Below, piece by piece: positions 34,577-44,260 of a stretch of 64,000 nucleotides of DNA. A program made the position numbers and the translations under genes. Source of the DNA: Selaginella tamariscina (Eukaryota; Streptophyta; Lycopodiopsida; Selaginellales; Selaginellaceae); NCBI GenBank assembly GCA_003024785.1, contig PUQB01000175.1, forward strand, positions 292,719 to 356,718. Reading direction: 5' to 3'. Positions within the stretch are counted from its first letter, which is position 1. Each line of letters begins with the position of its first letter. The notes beneath the pieces are model-generated. The model made no database searches and was not told the DNA's origin. It saw only the letters and a program-made list of their open reading frames with translations.

Positions 34577-35708
34577 TCAAAGTCTCCTGAAGCTGAACGT
34601 GCAGCAGGTGAGTGGAGCAAGCATGGATCCTTGATAACTCGTCCCCTCGTCAAAGGCACGATTATATTTGACGAGGTCAGATCCTTGATAACTCGTCCAC
34701 TTGTCAAAGGCAAGATTGTATTTGAGGATGAAACAGGCAGAACTCCACCAGATCCATATGTTGCCAACACCATCGCTGACAAACAACGTAGGATGCGTAC
34801 ATAGTGGAGACGAAGACACAAGTCGCCATTCCCTCTCCTCCATGCTATACTTAAACACAGCAATCCCTTTCTGGATTCATCGACCAAAAGACTAATCATG
34901 CCATGTCCCAAGCAATGAAACAATCCATAGAAATGCTGGTCCTCCGGCAGCTTTCCCTCCAATTCTGTCCATACATCCTTCTCTAAGTCATACGTAACCA
35001 CACTGTTGCCCTCTGTTTCGAAGAGGATTGGGATGGGGTTGCTGGAACCCACACATTTGTAAGGAAGATGTACCCTGCCGTCGACTTCAAGTGTACTGCC
35101 AGGTTTCCACGACCCTGTTCTCGAGCTGAAGACGTGCACTTGTGCAACTCATCATCCACCATCAATACCTTCCACTCTCCTGTCTCTCGGAAGCATGTGA
35201 ATTTCCAAAACTGTCCTTTCTGCAACAAAAGAATTAGCTGAAAACTAGAGAGAGTATATACAAGCACCTCTGCAGGTATCTCTCTGTGTGCATTTGTGAC
35301 TGGGTTACATATTAGCAGCCGATTTCTATTGTGCGAGACGAAGCAAAACAGGCCTTGCGAGGATTCACATAACACCCATTTGGCAGTTGGGAGATTAGCA
35401 GGAACCCCCTGTCCTTCAATTTGATTGAGCCATCAACAGTGAAGAGTGAGAGCCATAATCGGAACCTGCACATAATCCAAGTCTCCTGTGGAGATATTGC
35501 GTTGTGCTCGGCAATGAATGAGGGCGTGGAGAGCCAGTTCTTCCATGCCTTGCACACAGCCCGTCCAACAAGCACCGCTCTCGTGGGAATCTTGGAGAAG
35601 ATCTGCCTGAATTGCTGACCAAAACATCAGTTTCAATCTACGCCCAGCAAGCAAGTACCTGAGAAGCTCCTCCGGAAGGCCGTGCAGATGCATCCCGCTG
35701 TTCGCCAT
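34577..35708 (-). pseudogene. F-box protein (kelch/FBA type), frame-broken
   Basis: A substrate adaptor of SCF ubiquitin ligases. The minus strand starts MANSGMHLHGLPEELLR. A 52-nt GT...AG segment (about 35606-35657) can be spliced out, giving a canonical F-box: GLPEELLRQIFSKIPTR, then VGRAVCKAWKNWLSTPSFIA. The middle has SSQGLFCFVSHNRNRLLICN and PVTNAHREIP, typical of F-box/kelch proteins, and FWKFTCFRETGEWKVLMVDD. The C-terminal part has HVFSSRTGSWKPG, VVTYDLEKDVWTELEG and VFKYSMEEREWRLVSSSPL, and ends FSFRRL. Single-base breaks are needed at three places: before the VLCESSQG segment, between DELHK and HVFSS, and before KGIAVFKYS. An 18-residue segment near the C-terminus is tandemly duplicated. 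If the breaks are consensus errors, it encodes about 360 aa. Confidence 0.75.
34626..34733 (-). repeat. 54-bp tandem duplication in the F-box gene
   Basis: Two units start at 34626 and 34680, each beginning GATCCTTGATAACTCGTCC on the plus strand. On the coding strand they give (I/V)KYN.AFD..TSYQGS twice, an in-frame 18-residue duplication with several substitutions between copies. Confidence 0.9.
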
Positions 35709-35730
35709 TGTTTAGGGCACGGCCGAAAGA

Positions 35731-36014
35731 TGCCTGCATCCATTATCCACACTTCTAAACAAAAAGATATCATTATATTAATTACATATTGAATATGCAC
35801 AGTGATCTTTGTAGATTATCATGTACTTCATTTTATACTATATTTATGATATATAACAGCATGTAGTTACTAAATAATTATAATAAAAATATATAATTAA
35901 TTTTACCTTACTGTAGAAAAACTGTAATTGTCTCTTCAGCCTGAACAGGAATGCATGAATTGTTCATGTTAACCCCTCCAATTATTGAATATTACTACTA
36001 GGTTGTAGCATCAC
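35731..36014 (-). pseudogene. Fragment of the ribokinase gene (exon 4 start, intron, exon 3)
   Basis: This matches the ribokinase gene at 46738-49179 on the same strand. 'gcctgcatccattat' and 'ccacacttct' correspond to the start of its exon 4. 'agcatgtagtta' with 'aataataaaaatat' and 'ttttacctta' corresponds to the intron. 'aattgtctcttcagcctga' and 'ggttgtagcatcac' correspond to exon 3. Intron sequence is present, so it arose by genomic duplication rather than retrocopying. Parts of exon 3 and exon 4 are deleted. It begins only about 22 bp from the F-box ATG and probably forms that gene's leader or promoter. Confidence 0.8.
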
Positions 36015-36159
36015 GAGTTATGTCAATTATACATTCACATCGTAATTTAAAATCGACTATTTGAGTTTATTATTAACAATCTTATTAAGATAGTTAATAC
36101 ATTACCGTAATATTTACTTACAACTTGAGCATGTACATTTATATTATCGTCGCAAGAAC
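36015..36159. other. AT-rich spacer
   Basis: No feature seen between the ribokinase fragment and the PPR relic. Confidence 0.3.
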
Positions 36160-36629
36160 ATATACGTTGCCAACGCTCTCATTTCCAGGTATAGTAAATG
36201 CAGCAGTATGCTCTTCGTAAAGATGCTCCGGAGACATGTGGTTTCCTGAACAGCTTTGATCGTTGGATATAGACATGTTCCACAGCATGGACTGTGCACC
36301 AAATCGTGCAGGGTTGTCAACTGGGAAGAAGTTGGAGAAGGAGGTGTCCGTTCATAGACAGGCGGAAAAGTTCTTTGATAAAGACGTAGTTGTGGCAAAC
36401 ACACTAGTAGACATGTACAGCAAGTGTAGAGACATGGTGCAGGCTCGTCCTGTTTTCGACACGCTATATCTTGGACACTAATATGCAGAGTTGATGGTGT
36501 TCGAGAGCATGAACTGTGCACCAGATGCGCTGTTACATTTGTTGCTGCAGTCAAGGTATGTGTTGGGTTAGAGAAGGAGATTATCTTCATAGACAGGCGA
36601 GAGAACTCGGCTTCAAAAACGACGTAGCC

Positions 36630-36740
36630 GTGGGGAGCACATTAATCAATATATACAGTATCTGGACAGGAAGTGGGGAGCACATTAATCAATATATACA
36701 GTATCTGGACAGGAATCAATATATACAGTATCTGGACAGG
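36630..36740. repeat. 43-bp tandem repeat inside the PPR relic
   Basis: Two full units start at 36630 and 36673 (GTGGGGAGCACATTAATCAA...), with a truncated third copy at 36714-36740. Each ends TATCTGGACAGG. GGACAGG in the last copy is also one acceptor-stem strand of the adjoining tRNA-like sequence. Confidence 0.9.
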
Positions 36741-36804
36741 CCGAGGATTGAACCCAGGACCTCTCATACCGGTGTCAAGTGCTTTACCACTGAGCTACCT
36801 GCCC
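36734..36804 (-). tRNA. tRNA-like sequence (degenerate tRNA or SINE head)
   Basis: The minus strand folds as a 71-nt tRNA cloverleaf. The acceptor stem GGGCAGG pairs with CCTGTCC; the D arm is GCTC AGTGGTA AAGC; the T arm is CTGGG TTCAATC CTCGG. The internal Pol III boxes are intact: A box TAGCTCAGTGG and B box GGTTCAATCC. The anticodon arm pairs poorly. A TTGACAC stretch could be a displaced Val(GAC) loop, but position 33 is not T in the best alignment. It is therefore a pseudo-tRNA or the head of a tRNA-derived SINE rather than a confident functional tRNA. Confidence 0.45.
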
Positions 36805-36910
36805 GGGTTGTGTGCATATTTAGCTTAGTTTTAACATGTTGCTGCAATGAAGCTTGTGTGGGATTGGAGCTGCAGAAGGTGGTATCAATTCATAGATAGG
36901 CTAAAGAGTG

Positions 36911-39900
36911 CACTTAAAGTCCATGGGAACATTGGCCTGGTTAAGACTTGCTTTTACACTATGGTAGCCATAGAAATACGAAAGAACTTTGTGAAGGCTA
37001 AGATGTTTCACAAATGTTATATCACAAATATAGGCATTAAGAAAAATTTAAAGATTTTACCATTAATTTACACTCAATTCAAAATTAATTGTGTGAATAA
37101 GTGTTTCAATTAACTGATGCTTTAAAAAACTTGCAGTATAATATTTAATAACATACGAGAAACACTTAGTTCAAGAATGTAACAATTTCAAATCATTCCA
37201 ACTTCTTAAAGTGTACATCATTTAACACTAAAGAAGCATGCACAAATACATTGTAAAAATTATTATAATTTAAAAGAAGACGAAAGACCACATAATTGCT
37301 CCACAAACTTGCTACTTTCAATATTATGTCAAGGTTTTTAAAATACATGACGAGTAATCCAATAGTGAAGTTGGAGTTGCTGAATCAATGAGGAAGGAAG
37401 AAGTGTTTATATGATTTACAACCATGCCCATGTGTTAATATTATGGTCAATGATACCAAAAGTTTGAAGACATTTCCAAGGCACTTTGGTGTTATAATTA
37501 GTTTTGAAATACTTGTCTTTGAATAGTTCATTTTGTCATAAGTCACATCAAAACATCTTTTTATAAATGTCTCAAAGTGAAGAAACAACACCTCTAGCCG
37601 TTGCATAATGCCTTTATGAACATACTTGTACTTGAGACTACATAAGAATAAGAATCACTATTAGCATCTTACACAAAAAATATGGTATTGACCAATGTTT
37701 TAATTTATATGAGGGATTTAACCTAAATAATGTATAATTGTCACCACATCAAACAAGTTGTCTTATCACTTGCTTCTACAAATGAACAATTGTGTGGATG
37801 AGAATAAAAATAAGTAAATTATTTTAGTGGATGTTAACTTTTCTTATGATCATACTTACTTTGCCTTATGTAAATATGTGTTAGCATACTTAATGCCAAA
37901 GGCGTGTTTGAGATGATCACTCTTAGTTTTCTTATGGTTAGCCACACTCTTTAAAAATATTGATGCATTAATCAACAAGGTCTCTAATTCAATAAATCAA
38001 GTAAGTGCACTTACCTTGCCCTATATGATGAAGTTTTTGAAAACTGCATCTCAAAAGAAAGTTATGTGTTCCTCATCACTGAGGCACTAAACTTTAAAGA
38101 GTTTCTCAAGGGTTATATCAAAGATGAAAGTAATTTCTTAATGGGTCACCTTATACTATTATAATTTTTCTTCTCTGAAAGGGATGATATATACAAATTA
38201 CGAGCATCAAAATTGTGGTTACCAAAAAGAGGGCTTAGTGCTTTTCAAAAGTGAAGATGATGGAAAGCCATTTTTCCCAAAAAACAACTAAATTTTATTC
38301 TATTAAGTGGCCAACTCAAAGAACAAGAACTCATTATTAAATATTAAAAAGTATGTGTTATGGGTTTAAAGAGCAATGTCAAGTAATCTTAAGAAAGTAA
38401 TAGCTACTCAAAACTATATAACCACGTGGTGAACTATTGGAAAACTATTATTTGGGAGTTATAAGGGACTATTATTAGACATACAACATTACAAACACTC
38501 TTTTTGGCTTAAAATAAGGTGGCAGGAAGATATTAAAACCATGTCAATGAATGGAGATGACGAAGAGGCTAATAATGATGGGAAGTGCAACCCCACACTT
38601 TGTTGAACAAAAGATTTAGAAACATAAATCATGCTTTGACTATTACAATAATCTTCAAAAGTTGATGATCGTCTAGACCTATCATATAACCACTCTATTT
38701 AAATGGGTCAAATTATCAACGCACATGAAGTCATCACAAAAAACAATGAGATAAAAATTAAATAATTCTAATCACAAAAGAGCAACACGAAGAGGAGAGT
38801 TAAAAATATAATGAATGCCTAGAGAAACATGGTATTGAAAAGAGTAGCATGCATAATACATGTTAATCTATTCAATATGGTGTTAAGAATTGTTAAAAGT
38901 GTCATAATAAGTAAAGTTGCATTTATTTATAATAATGGAATATGCAATAATTACATTTTTTTATTATTATTTTAACCTTAATAATTATTTCCATTCTTAG
39001 ATAATAGTGATTATTCTATATTAAAAATTATATAATATATAAATATAATTAAATTATTAAAATTGTTAATTATTATTGTTTGTGTCCAGTTTTGTTTAAG
39101 GGTTTTGTGTGTGTGAAGGCATATTATAGTTCGCCATGTGGCTACCAAGTGCGATGGTTGGTTCTTCTTCTTTTTCTTCAATAAAAAAGATCTAGCATGT
39201 ATAGTAATTATGTATTTAATTATTAACATGGTTTAAAGCTTAGAACTTCCTTATAATTTAGGATCCACGTTTAACATTCTTGTGTGTGTATATATATATA
39301 CACACACTCAAGAATCACGTTAACTTATTAATATACACATTATTCATCTATTTTTTATTCATTAAAATTTAACTATAAAAATAATTTATAAACACACTTT
39401 GTACATATATTCACATTGTTTTTATAAAAATATTATCGACTAATTCCTACAATTACATACACACATGTGAATATTTATAATTAAAAGTATTTGTCTCATG
39501 TAGATTTAATACCTTGCTAGATTTAACTCGATTTTCCCAATTTGTATATATATTAAATATATTATGTATGTGCATAAATAAGATACCCATCATGTTTTTT
39601 TTGACTAATATTGAATACTTTGTTTAATATGTTTACTACTTAATACATGCATTCATTTTATATTAGTTTGTGTACAAATGCATTCTTTGTACATTTACAT
39701 TATACATTTTTTACACATTGACACATTTTATCGAACATTTATAATAATAATATCATTAGTATAATACATTATTTACAATATTATTTATTGATATTAGGTT
39801 AATATATATTTTATTTTTCAACATTTAATATATAGTTTAATTTTTAGAATAATATTTTTAGGGTTTATATTTTAATTTTTAGGGTTAATATATTTATTTT

Positions 39901-39939
39901 TTAGGGGGTAGAACAATATTTATTAATTAATTAAACACA
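36911..39939. other. Long AT-rich region without a supported gene
   Basis: Scattered short frames occur on both strands, none with a recognised domain. 38808-38930 is a diverged copy of the repeat at 1-180. 37980-38150 and 38500-38620 look slightly coding-like and may be an old transposon, but I could not place them in a family. 39470-39900 is dominated by TTTA-type runs. Confidence 0.4.
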
Positions 39940-40344
39940 CACACGTGCCCTCACCCTCACGTGAGGGTGAAGGTGAAGGTGAGGGTGAGGGTTACACATG
40001 ACCTATTTACCCTCATGATATTAATTTAAACTTAATAAAATTTGTTTTTTAAAATAAAATAAATATAAATTAGAATCATGAGTTTCTCAATTATATAATT
40101 CTTTTTATATAAATAAATAAAATTAAAATCTTGCCTATTTATATTAATATATTTTAAAAATCTTTATTTAAACCTATAATAATGAAACATGTGGCAAGAA
40201 AAAAACATATTCTTACTCTCACGAGGGTGAGGGAATTTAATTAAATCCAGACTTATTTATAATCTTGCCCTTGAGACCCTTACAAGGATGAGGGTAAAAT
40301 ATTACATGTGACCTGATGAAGATTTGAGAGTGAGGACACGTGTG
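39940..40344. mobile_element. TIR element of about 405 bp (MITE-like)
   Basis: Terminal inverted repeats: CACACGTGCCCTCACCCTC at 39940-39958 and the complement of CACACGTGTCCTCACTCTC at 40326-40344, 17 of 19 identical. Inside each end lie further inverted matches (TTACACATGACC with TATTTACCCTCATG, against GAGGGTAAAATATTACATGTGACC). The left end also holds a run of GGTGAGGGTGAAG-type 6-bp units. The interior is AT-rich and noncoding. No clear target duplication was found, so the superfamily is unassigned. Confidence 0.6.
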
Positions 40345-40559
40345 AACTGCCTCTTAGGGATTTTATTTTTAATATTGTCACAGCAACTGCATATCTACTG
40401 TGGCTACAAATCACAGCAGTTGCATTGTTATTCAAGGCGGCTCACAGTAGCAAAACCTTATCCAATGTAGCAAATCAATCAAATCACACTAATAGCATGA
40501 TGGTTATAACAAAGAGGCAAAACTTACATCTGCATTTATATGTCTAAGTATACACAAAA

Positions 40560-41160
40560 TATATATGTATATCTATATTAGATAATATTTATTTCACACA
40601 ACTTGTGTGTAATATATTAGATAATAACAATTGAGTGTAAAATATGTATATATGTGTATGTGTATGTGTATGTATAAATCATTCAAGATGTATACATTCA
40701 TAGACCATGTATCTGTGTATATGCATATGCACATATATAACATTCATAGTGTGTATTACTGTAAAATATGTATGCCAAAGTATAGTGTGTATTACTGTAA
40801 AATATGTATGCCAAAGTATAGTGTGTATACATAAGTATGTATAGATAAACACATATCATATCTTTAAGTATATGTATTTGCATATTTATGATAGCATGTA
40901 TGTGTGTATATATGTACACACACAAACACATATATGTGCGTATGTGTTTTGATGTTTGTATTTGTATGTATGGTAATATCATATTTTTTCTAATGTGTAT
41001 GATTGTAATATTTGTATACATGATCATATATATATATTTGTGTGTGTGTAAGTATCTGTATATACAAGCATATATGTGTTCTGTACAACACATATATTTC
41101 TATTGAATAGAGAAGTGTATTCGTGTGTGTGTGTGTGCGCGCATGTGTGCGTGTGGATGT
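40560..41160. repeat. TG/TATG-rich simple sequence with a 36-bp tandem repeat
   Basis: Low-complexity TATGTATA/TGTG runs. At 40747-40830 a 36-bp unit starting TAGTGTGTATTACTGTAAAA is repeated, with a partial third copy. Long open frames here on both strands are artefacts of the simple sequence. Confidence 0.8.
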
Positions 41161-41179
41161 GCCTTGTCACTGTCCTTGG

Positions 41180-41530
41180 GATTGAGTAGGATATATCCTA
41201 CTAAATCCTTCTCACTAAAAACGGCATCGACAGGATTAATTATGCCAAGGCATGCTCCCAAACAATAAGTGTCGATGGGATTAATCCTGCTAATGTCGTT
41301 TTGGCTAAAAGGATTCAGTGGGATAAATCCTATCAAACCTTCTCACCAATAGCATGCATTGACATATCGATCTTGTCAATCCTTCTCATAAACAATGAGC
41401 ATCAATGGGATTAATCTTGCTGATCCTCGCCAACAATGGCATCGGCGGGATTTATCCCGCCAACCCCTTCTCATCCTCCTTCAACCTCTGCAAGATAAAT
41501 CCCGCTACATTTAATAACTAGGATTAATTT
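41180..41530. repeat. GATTAATC palindrome array III
   Basis: About eight diverged cores, including GGCGGGATTTATCCCGCC, GATGGGATTAATCCTGCT and TAGGATATATCCTA, are spaced about 45-55 bp apart. The spacers are related: most run CCTTCTCA...AA...GCAT. Same family as arrays I and II but more diverged. A single further unit with GGCGGGATTTATCCTGCC lies at 43925-43945. Confidence 0.8.
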
Positions 41531-41829
41531 CACAAAACCATATATATCTTTCCCACTCAATCAATAGAGCTTGATATGTCAACTACTTAACTCATCCATT
41601 TACATTGGCCATGTGTTTTGCAACAAACATACTCTTAAGTTCATGATTGTCAAAACTAACAAGGAAACATATGTTAATTGATTGAACAAACATGTCTTCA
41701 CCCTCTCTGAGAAAAATTTCATAATGTCAAATAATCAAAGAGAAACATATTTAAAGGTTTGCATATGTATTCATCACATATGCAAAATAAAAAACAATAA
41801 CCACAATGCAATACTATTCTACAACAAAA
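41531..41829. other. Spacer with no gene seen
   Basis: AT-rich sequence; nothing recognisable. Confidence 0.3.
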
Positions 41830-43570
41830 TAACCACAAAACTCTGTTACCTTAATTGCTCCACCTCGTCACTTAGAAATCGCACAGCCCTCTCCAGTTGC
41901 TCGACCATCTCTTACAGTTCCCATTTGTGCTAAATATGCCTTACAAGGTCCTCATGTATCCCATCAACTCTTTCCACCAATTATTGCCTTATTTAATTGT
42001 CCTACTCATCCAGCTCCTCATGCAGTTTGGAGATTTGCTCTTTCTGCTAACTAATCACCTCAAACTTCTCTTGGATCTTCTCCCTTTAGTCATGAATGAT
42101 ATCTCTTAGACATGTCGCCACTGCCTCCTTCTCTTTTATTTCCATCTCGAGACTCTCGATTAACTCGTTGAGAGTCTCATTTACAAAACTGGAAGTCAAC
42201 CCCCTATCTTGCTTACTTTGCTTTTTTGTTTAGACATCACAAAGTTTCCGAGAAAAACTATAATGCAGAAGTACGAATTACTATATGTTTTTCATGTGCA
42301 ACACTTTACCTTTTACTTTATAATCATATTCCCTCGAAGATATGAAAATCCTATCTAGGAGTTCAAATGCATCATTATCCATCAAAGATATGAAAATCCT
42401 CTCTAGAAATTTGAAGATATGGATATACGAGAAATAAAACCTTTGCTGCACTATTCGGGCAATGAACTTGGATATGCCAACAAGGTTTTGTGTGACTTTA
42501 ATTTTTTAAATATGTGCACTAAATTCTCGTCTGCTAATACAAGGCACACCACCTTTGCAACACATGTTAATCTTATTTAATGCTATATAATTTATACAAG
42601 ATTTACTTTCAATTATGTTCTTCAAAACCAGATGAATGATTACTTTGCTCGGTGCCAAAATAAATGATCATGTTTGTTAATAACAATAATGCAAATTATA
42701 TACACCATTAGCTAGAAAAACTAATTATTCTACTTTCGTTTTAAAACTAAAAAAATAATTACTTGCTCTATGCCCAAACAAACAAACTATGTTTGTTAAT
42801 ACTTCAAATGAAATTTATAAACACAAGACATGTTACTCCTCTTTTGTGTCGAACACATAGTTGTTCGCCTTATACTCCTCGTCTTCCATGTCGGACACAT
42901 AATTGTTCACCTTGTATGCCTCCTCTCCCATGTTGAATACATAGTTGTCTGCCTTGTATGCCTCCTCTTCCATGTTGGACATATAGATGTTTGCCTTGTA
43001 TGCCTTCTCTTTTGTGTCGGACACATAGTTGTCCGCCTTGGACACCACACCTAGACGGGGTGCCTTTTGACCCGTCCCCTACATGCGCTTGAGTTTTATC
43101 TCTACAAATCTCGCCTTTATATGCTCCTTCAAAATCCATCCACTGCACGGCTGAGGACTGTCTCTAAATTCGATCTTGATGGGATTTCATTGTCGTACCA
43201 AATGTCCCAGAGTTGGCTATCTTTTCAAGGGCATCCACGCTTCTGATTCTCTAACTTTCAATTTTTTCTCTTGTCTAGAATGTAATTAGTGAAACACATT
43301 ATTGCAAAGTTGTCTCCATGCATCGTGAAGTTGCATCAAGAACAATTTGAATCCCCATGGTCTGTTTTGCTAGTGCCTCCCCATGGCTTTTGTTTTTGCC
43401 ATTGCTCAATTGGCATTGACACCTTCAAGAACCCCTTCTACAAAATGAAATGCATATCCCTCTTATGGATCATGTTATTAGCTAGATGTCCAATTGGGTT
43501 TGCCACTGCATATTGTACACCAAAATTTACTTTCAAGGACATATCAAAACTCATACTTGCCCTATACCAA
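41830..43570 (-). pseudogene. Unrecognised relic with coiled-coil and 14-residue repeats
   Basis: The minus strand holds broken coding-like sequence. At 42240-41840 it reads a coiled-coil-like stretch (TLNELIESLEMEIKEKEAVA, KEQISKLHEELDE, VEQLERAVRFLSDEVEQLR). At 43041-42854 a 14-residue repeat of the type AYKADNYVFNMGEE occurs about 4.5 times. Upstream, 43140-43050 reads MDFEGAYKGEICRDKTQAHV, and near 43570-43480 FDMSLKVNFGVQYAVANPIG. I do not recognise the family. Segments of the same region recur at 43970-44260, so it is a locally duplicated sequence, perhaps transposon-derived. Confidence 0.35.
42854..43041 (-). repeat. 42-bp coding-type minisatellite, about 4.5 copies
   Basis: Units start at 42854, 42896, 42938, 42980 and 43022 (partial), each beginning (C/T)A(C/T)ATA(G/A)(T/A)TG. 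The period is exactly 42 bp, so a minus-strand reading frame of 14-residue repeats stays open throughout. The related locus at 44136-44180 has only one unit. Confidence 0.9.
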
Positions 43571-43969
43571 AATAAGTAGACCATATTTGTTAATACTTCA
43601 AATGAAGTTATATACCTTAATAATTAGAAAACACTAAACATATTATTCCACTTTCATTTCAAAACACTAGACATATTACTCACACTTCTGTTTTAAAACT
43701 AGAATAATGATTACTTGTTCCATTTCCAAATAAACAACTATGTTCATTAGAGTGTTATTTATATTAAACATAAAAACTTAATTAATCATGATTGAGTCCA
43801 CCTAATAAATTTGAGAGTATTTTTTTTATACCAAAGGCTTTGCATGAATATATCCACTGATGGCCTTTCTATTAATTTATGAAGAATTTATCCAGCCAAC
43901 ACATTGTCGCCTTCCTTGGTCCTCGGCGGGATTTATCCTGCCGAGGCCAACAATGGGCATCAACAAGAT

Positions 43970-44260
43970 TAATCAATTTTTCGTTGCATATTGTACAATG
44001 GAATTTACTTTTAAACACATGCCTCAAAACAAAATTAGTGTAATGGCTTTATGTTCAAATAAATAAACCATGTTCGTTAAATACTTCAAATGAAAATTAC
44101 ATACACCAAAAGGTAAAAAACACAAGACATATTAGTCCTCTTCAGTGTCGGCCACGTATTTGTCTGTTGCAAATGCCACACCTAAACTAGGTGCCCTTAT
44201 ACTTGTCCCTTGGATGCACTTGAGTTCTAATTGTATGAATCTTACCTTTATATGGTTTTT
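43970..44260 (-). repeat. Diverged duplicate of parts of 42770-43600
   Basis: 43970-44090 matches 43480-43600 ('gcatattgtaca', 'tttacttt', then 'gttaa.tacttcaaatgaa'). 44100-44260 matches 42820-43140 ('aaacacaagacat', 'tcctctt', 'ccacacctaa(a/-)c', 'gcccttgagtt'-like, 'ctttatatg'). Only one 42-bp unit is present here. A single GATTAATC-family unit (about 43915-43975) lies just outside. Confidence 0.6.

Larger units (their letters stand above)
36160..36910 (+). pseudogene. PPR protein relic (PLS-type motifs)
   Basis: Plus-strand remnants of an organelle RNA-binding pentatricopeptide repeat protein. Motif pieces in order: VANALISRYSKC near 36170, MDIDMFHSMDCAPN (36263), KDVVVANTLVDMYSKC near 36380, VFDTL near 36455, MNCAPDA near 36511, LHRQARELGFKNDVAVGSTL near 36580, and CVGLELQK near 36860. 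These belong to adjacent ~35-residue repeats, but frames change between them and stops intervene. The relic is interrupted by a 43-bp tandem repeat and a tRNA-like sequence. No start codon or mitochondrial/plastid transit peptide can be assigned. Confidence 0.65.

Noticed and set aside
34571-34804. Plus-strand 77-aa frame over the F-box gene
   Set aside because: Shadow of the minus-strand F-box coding sequence; no independent similarity.
39940-40010. Telomere-like GGTGAGGGTGAAG run
   Set aside because: The units are GGTGA(A/G)-type, not the plant telomere heptamer, and lie inside the end of a TIR element.
40631-41106. 131-aa and 72-aa frames rich in Tyr, Ile, His and Cys
   Set aside because: Low-complexity TATG/TGTG sequence stays open on both strands; no domain and no codon signal.
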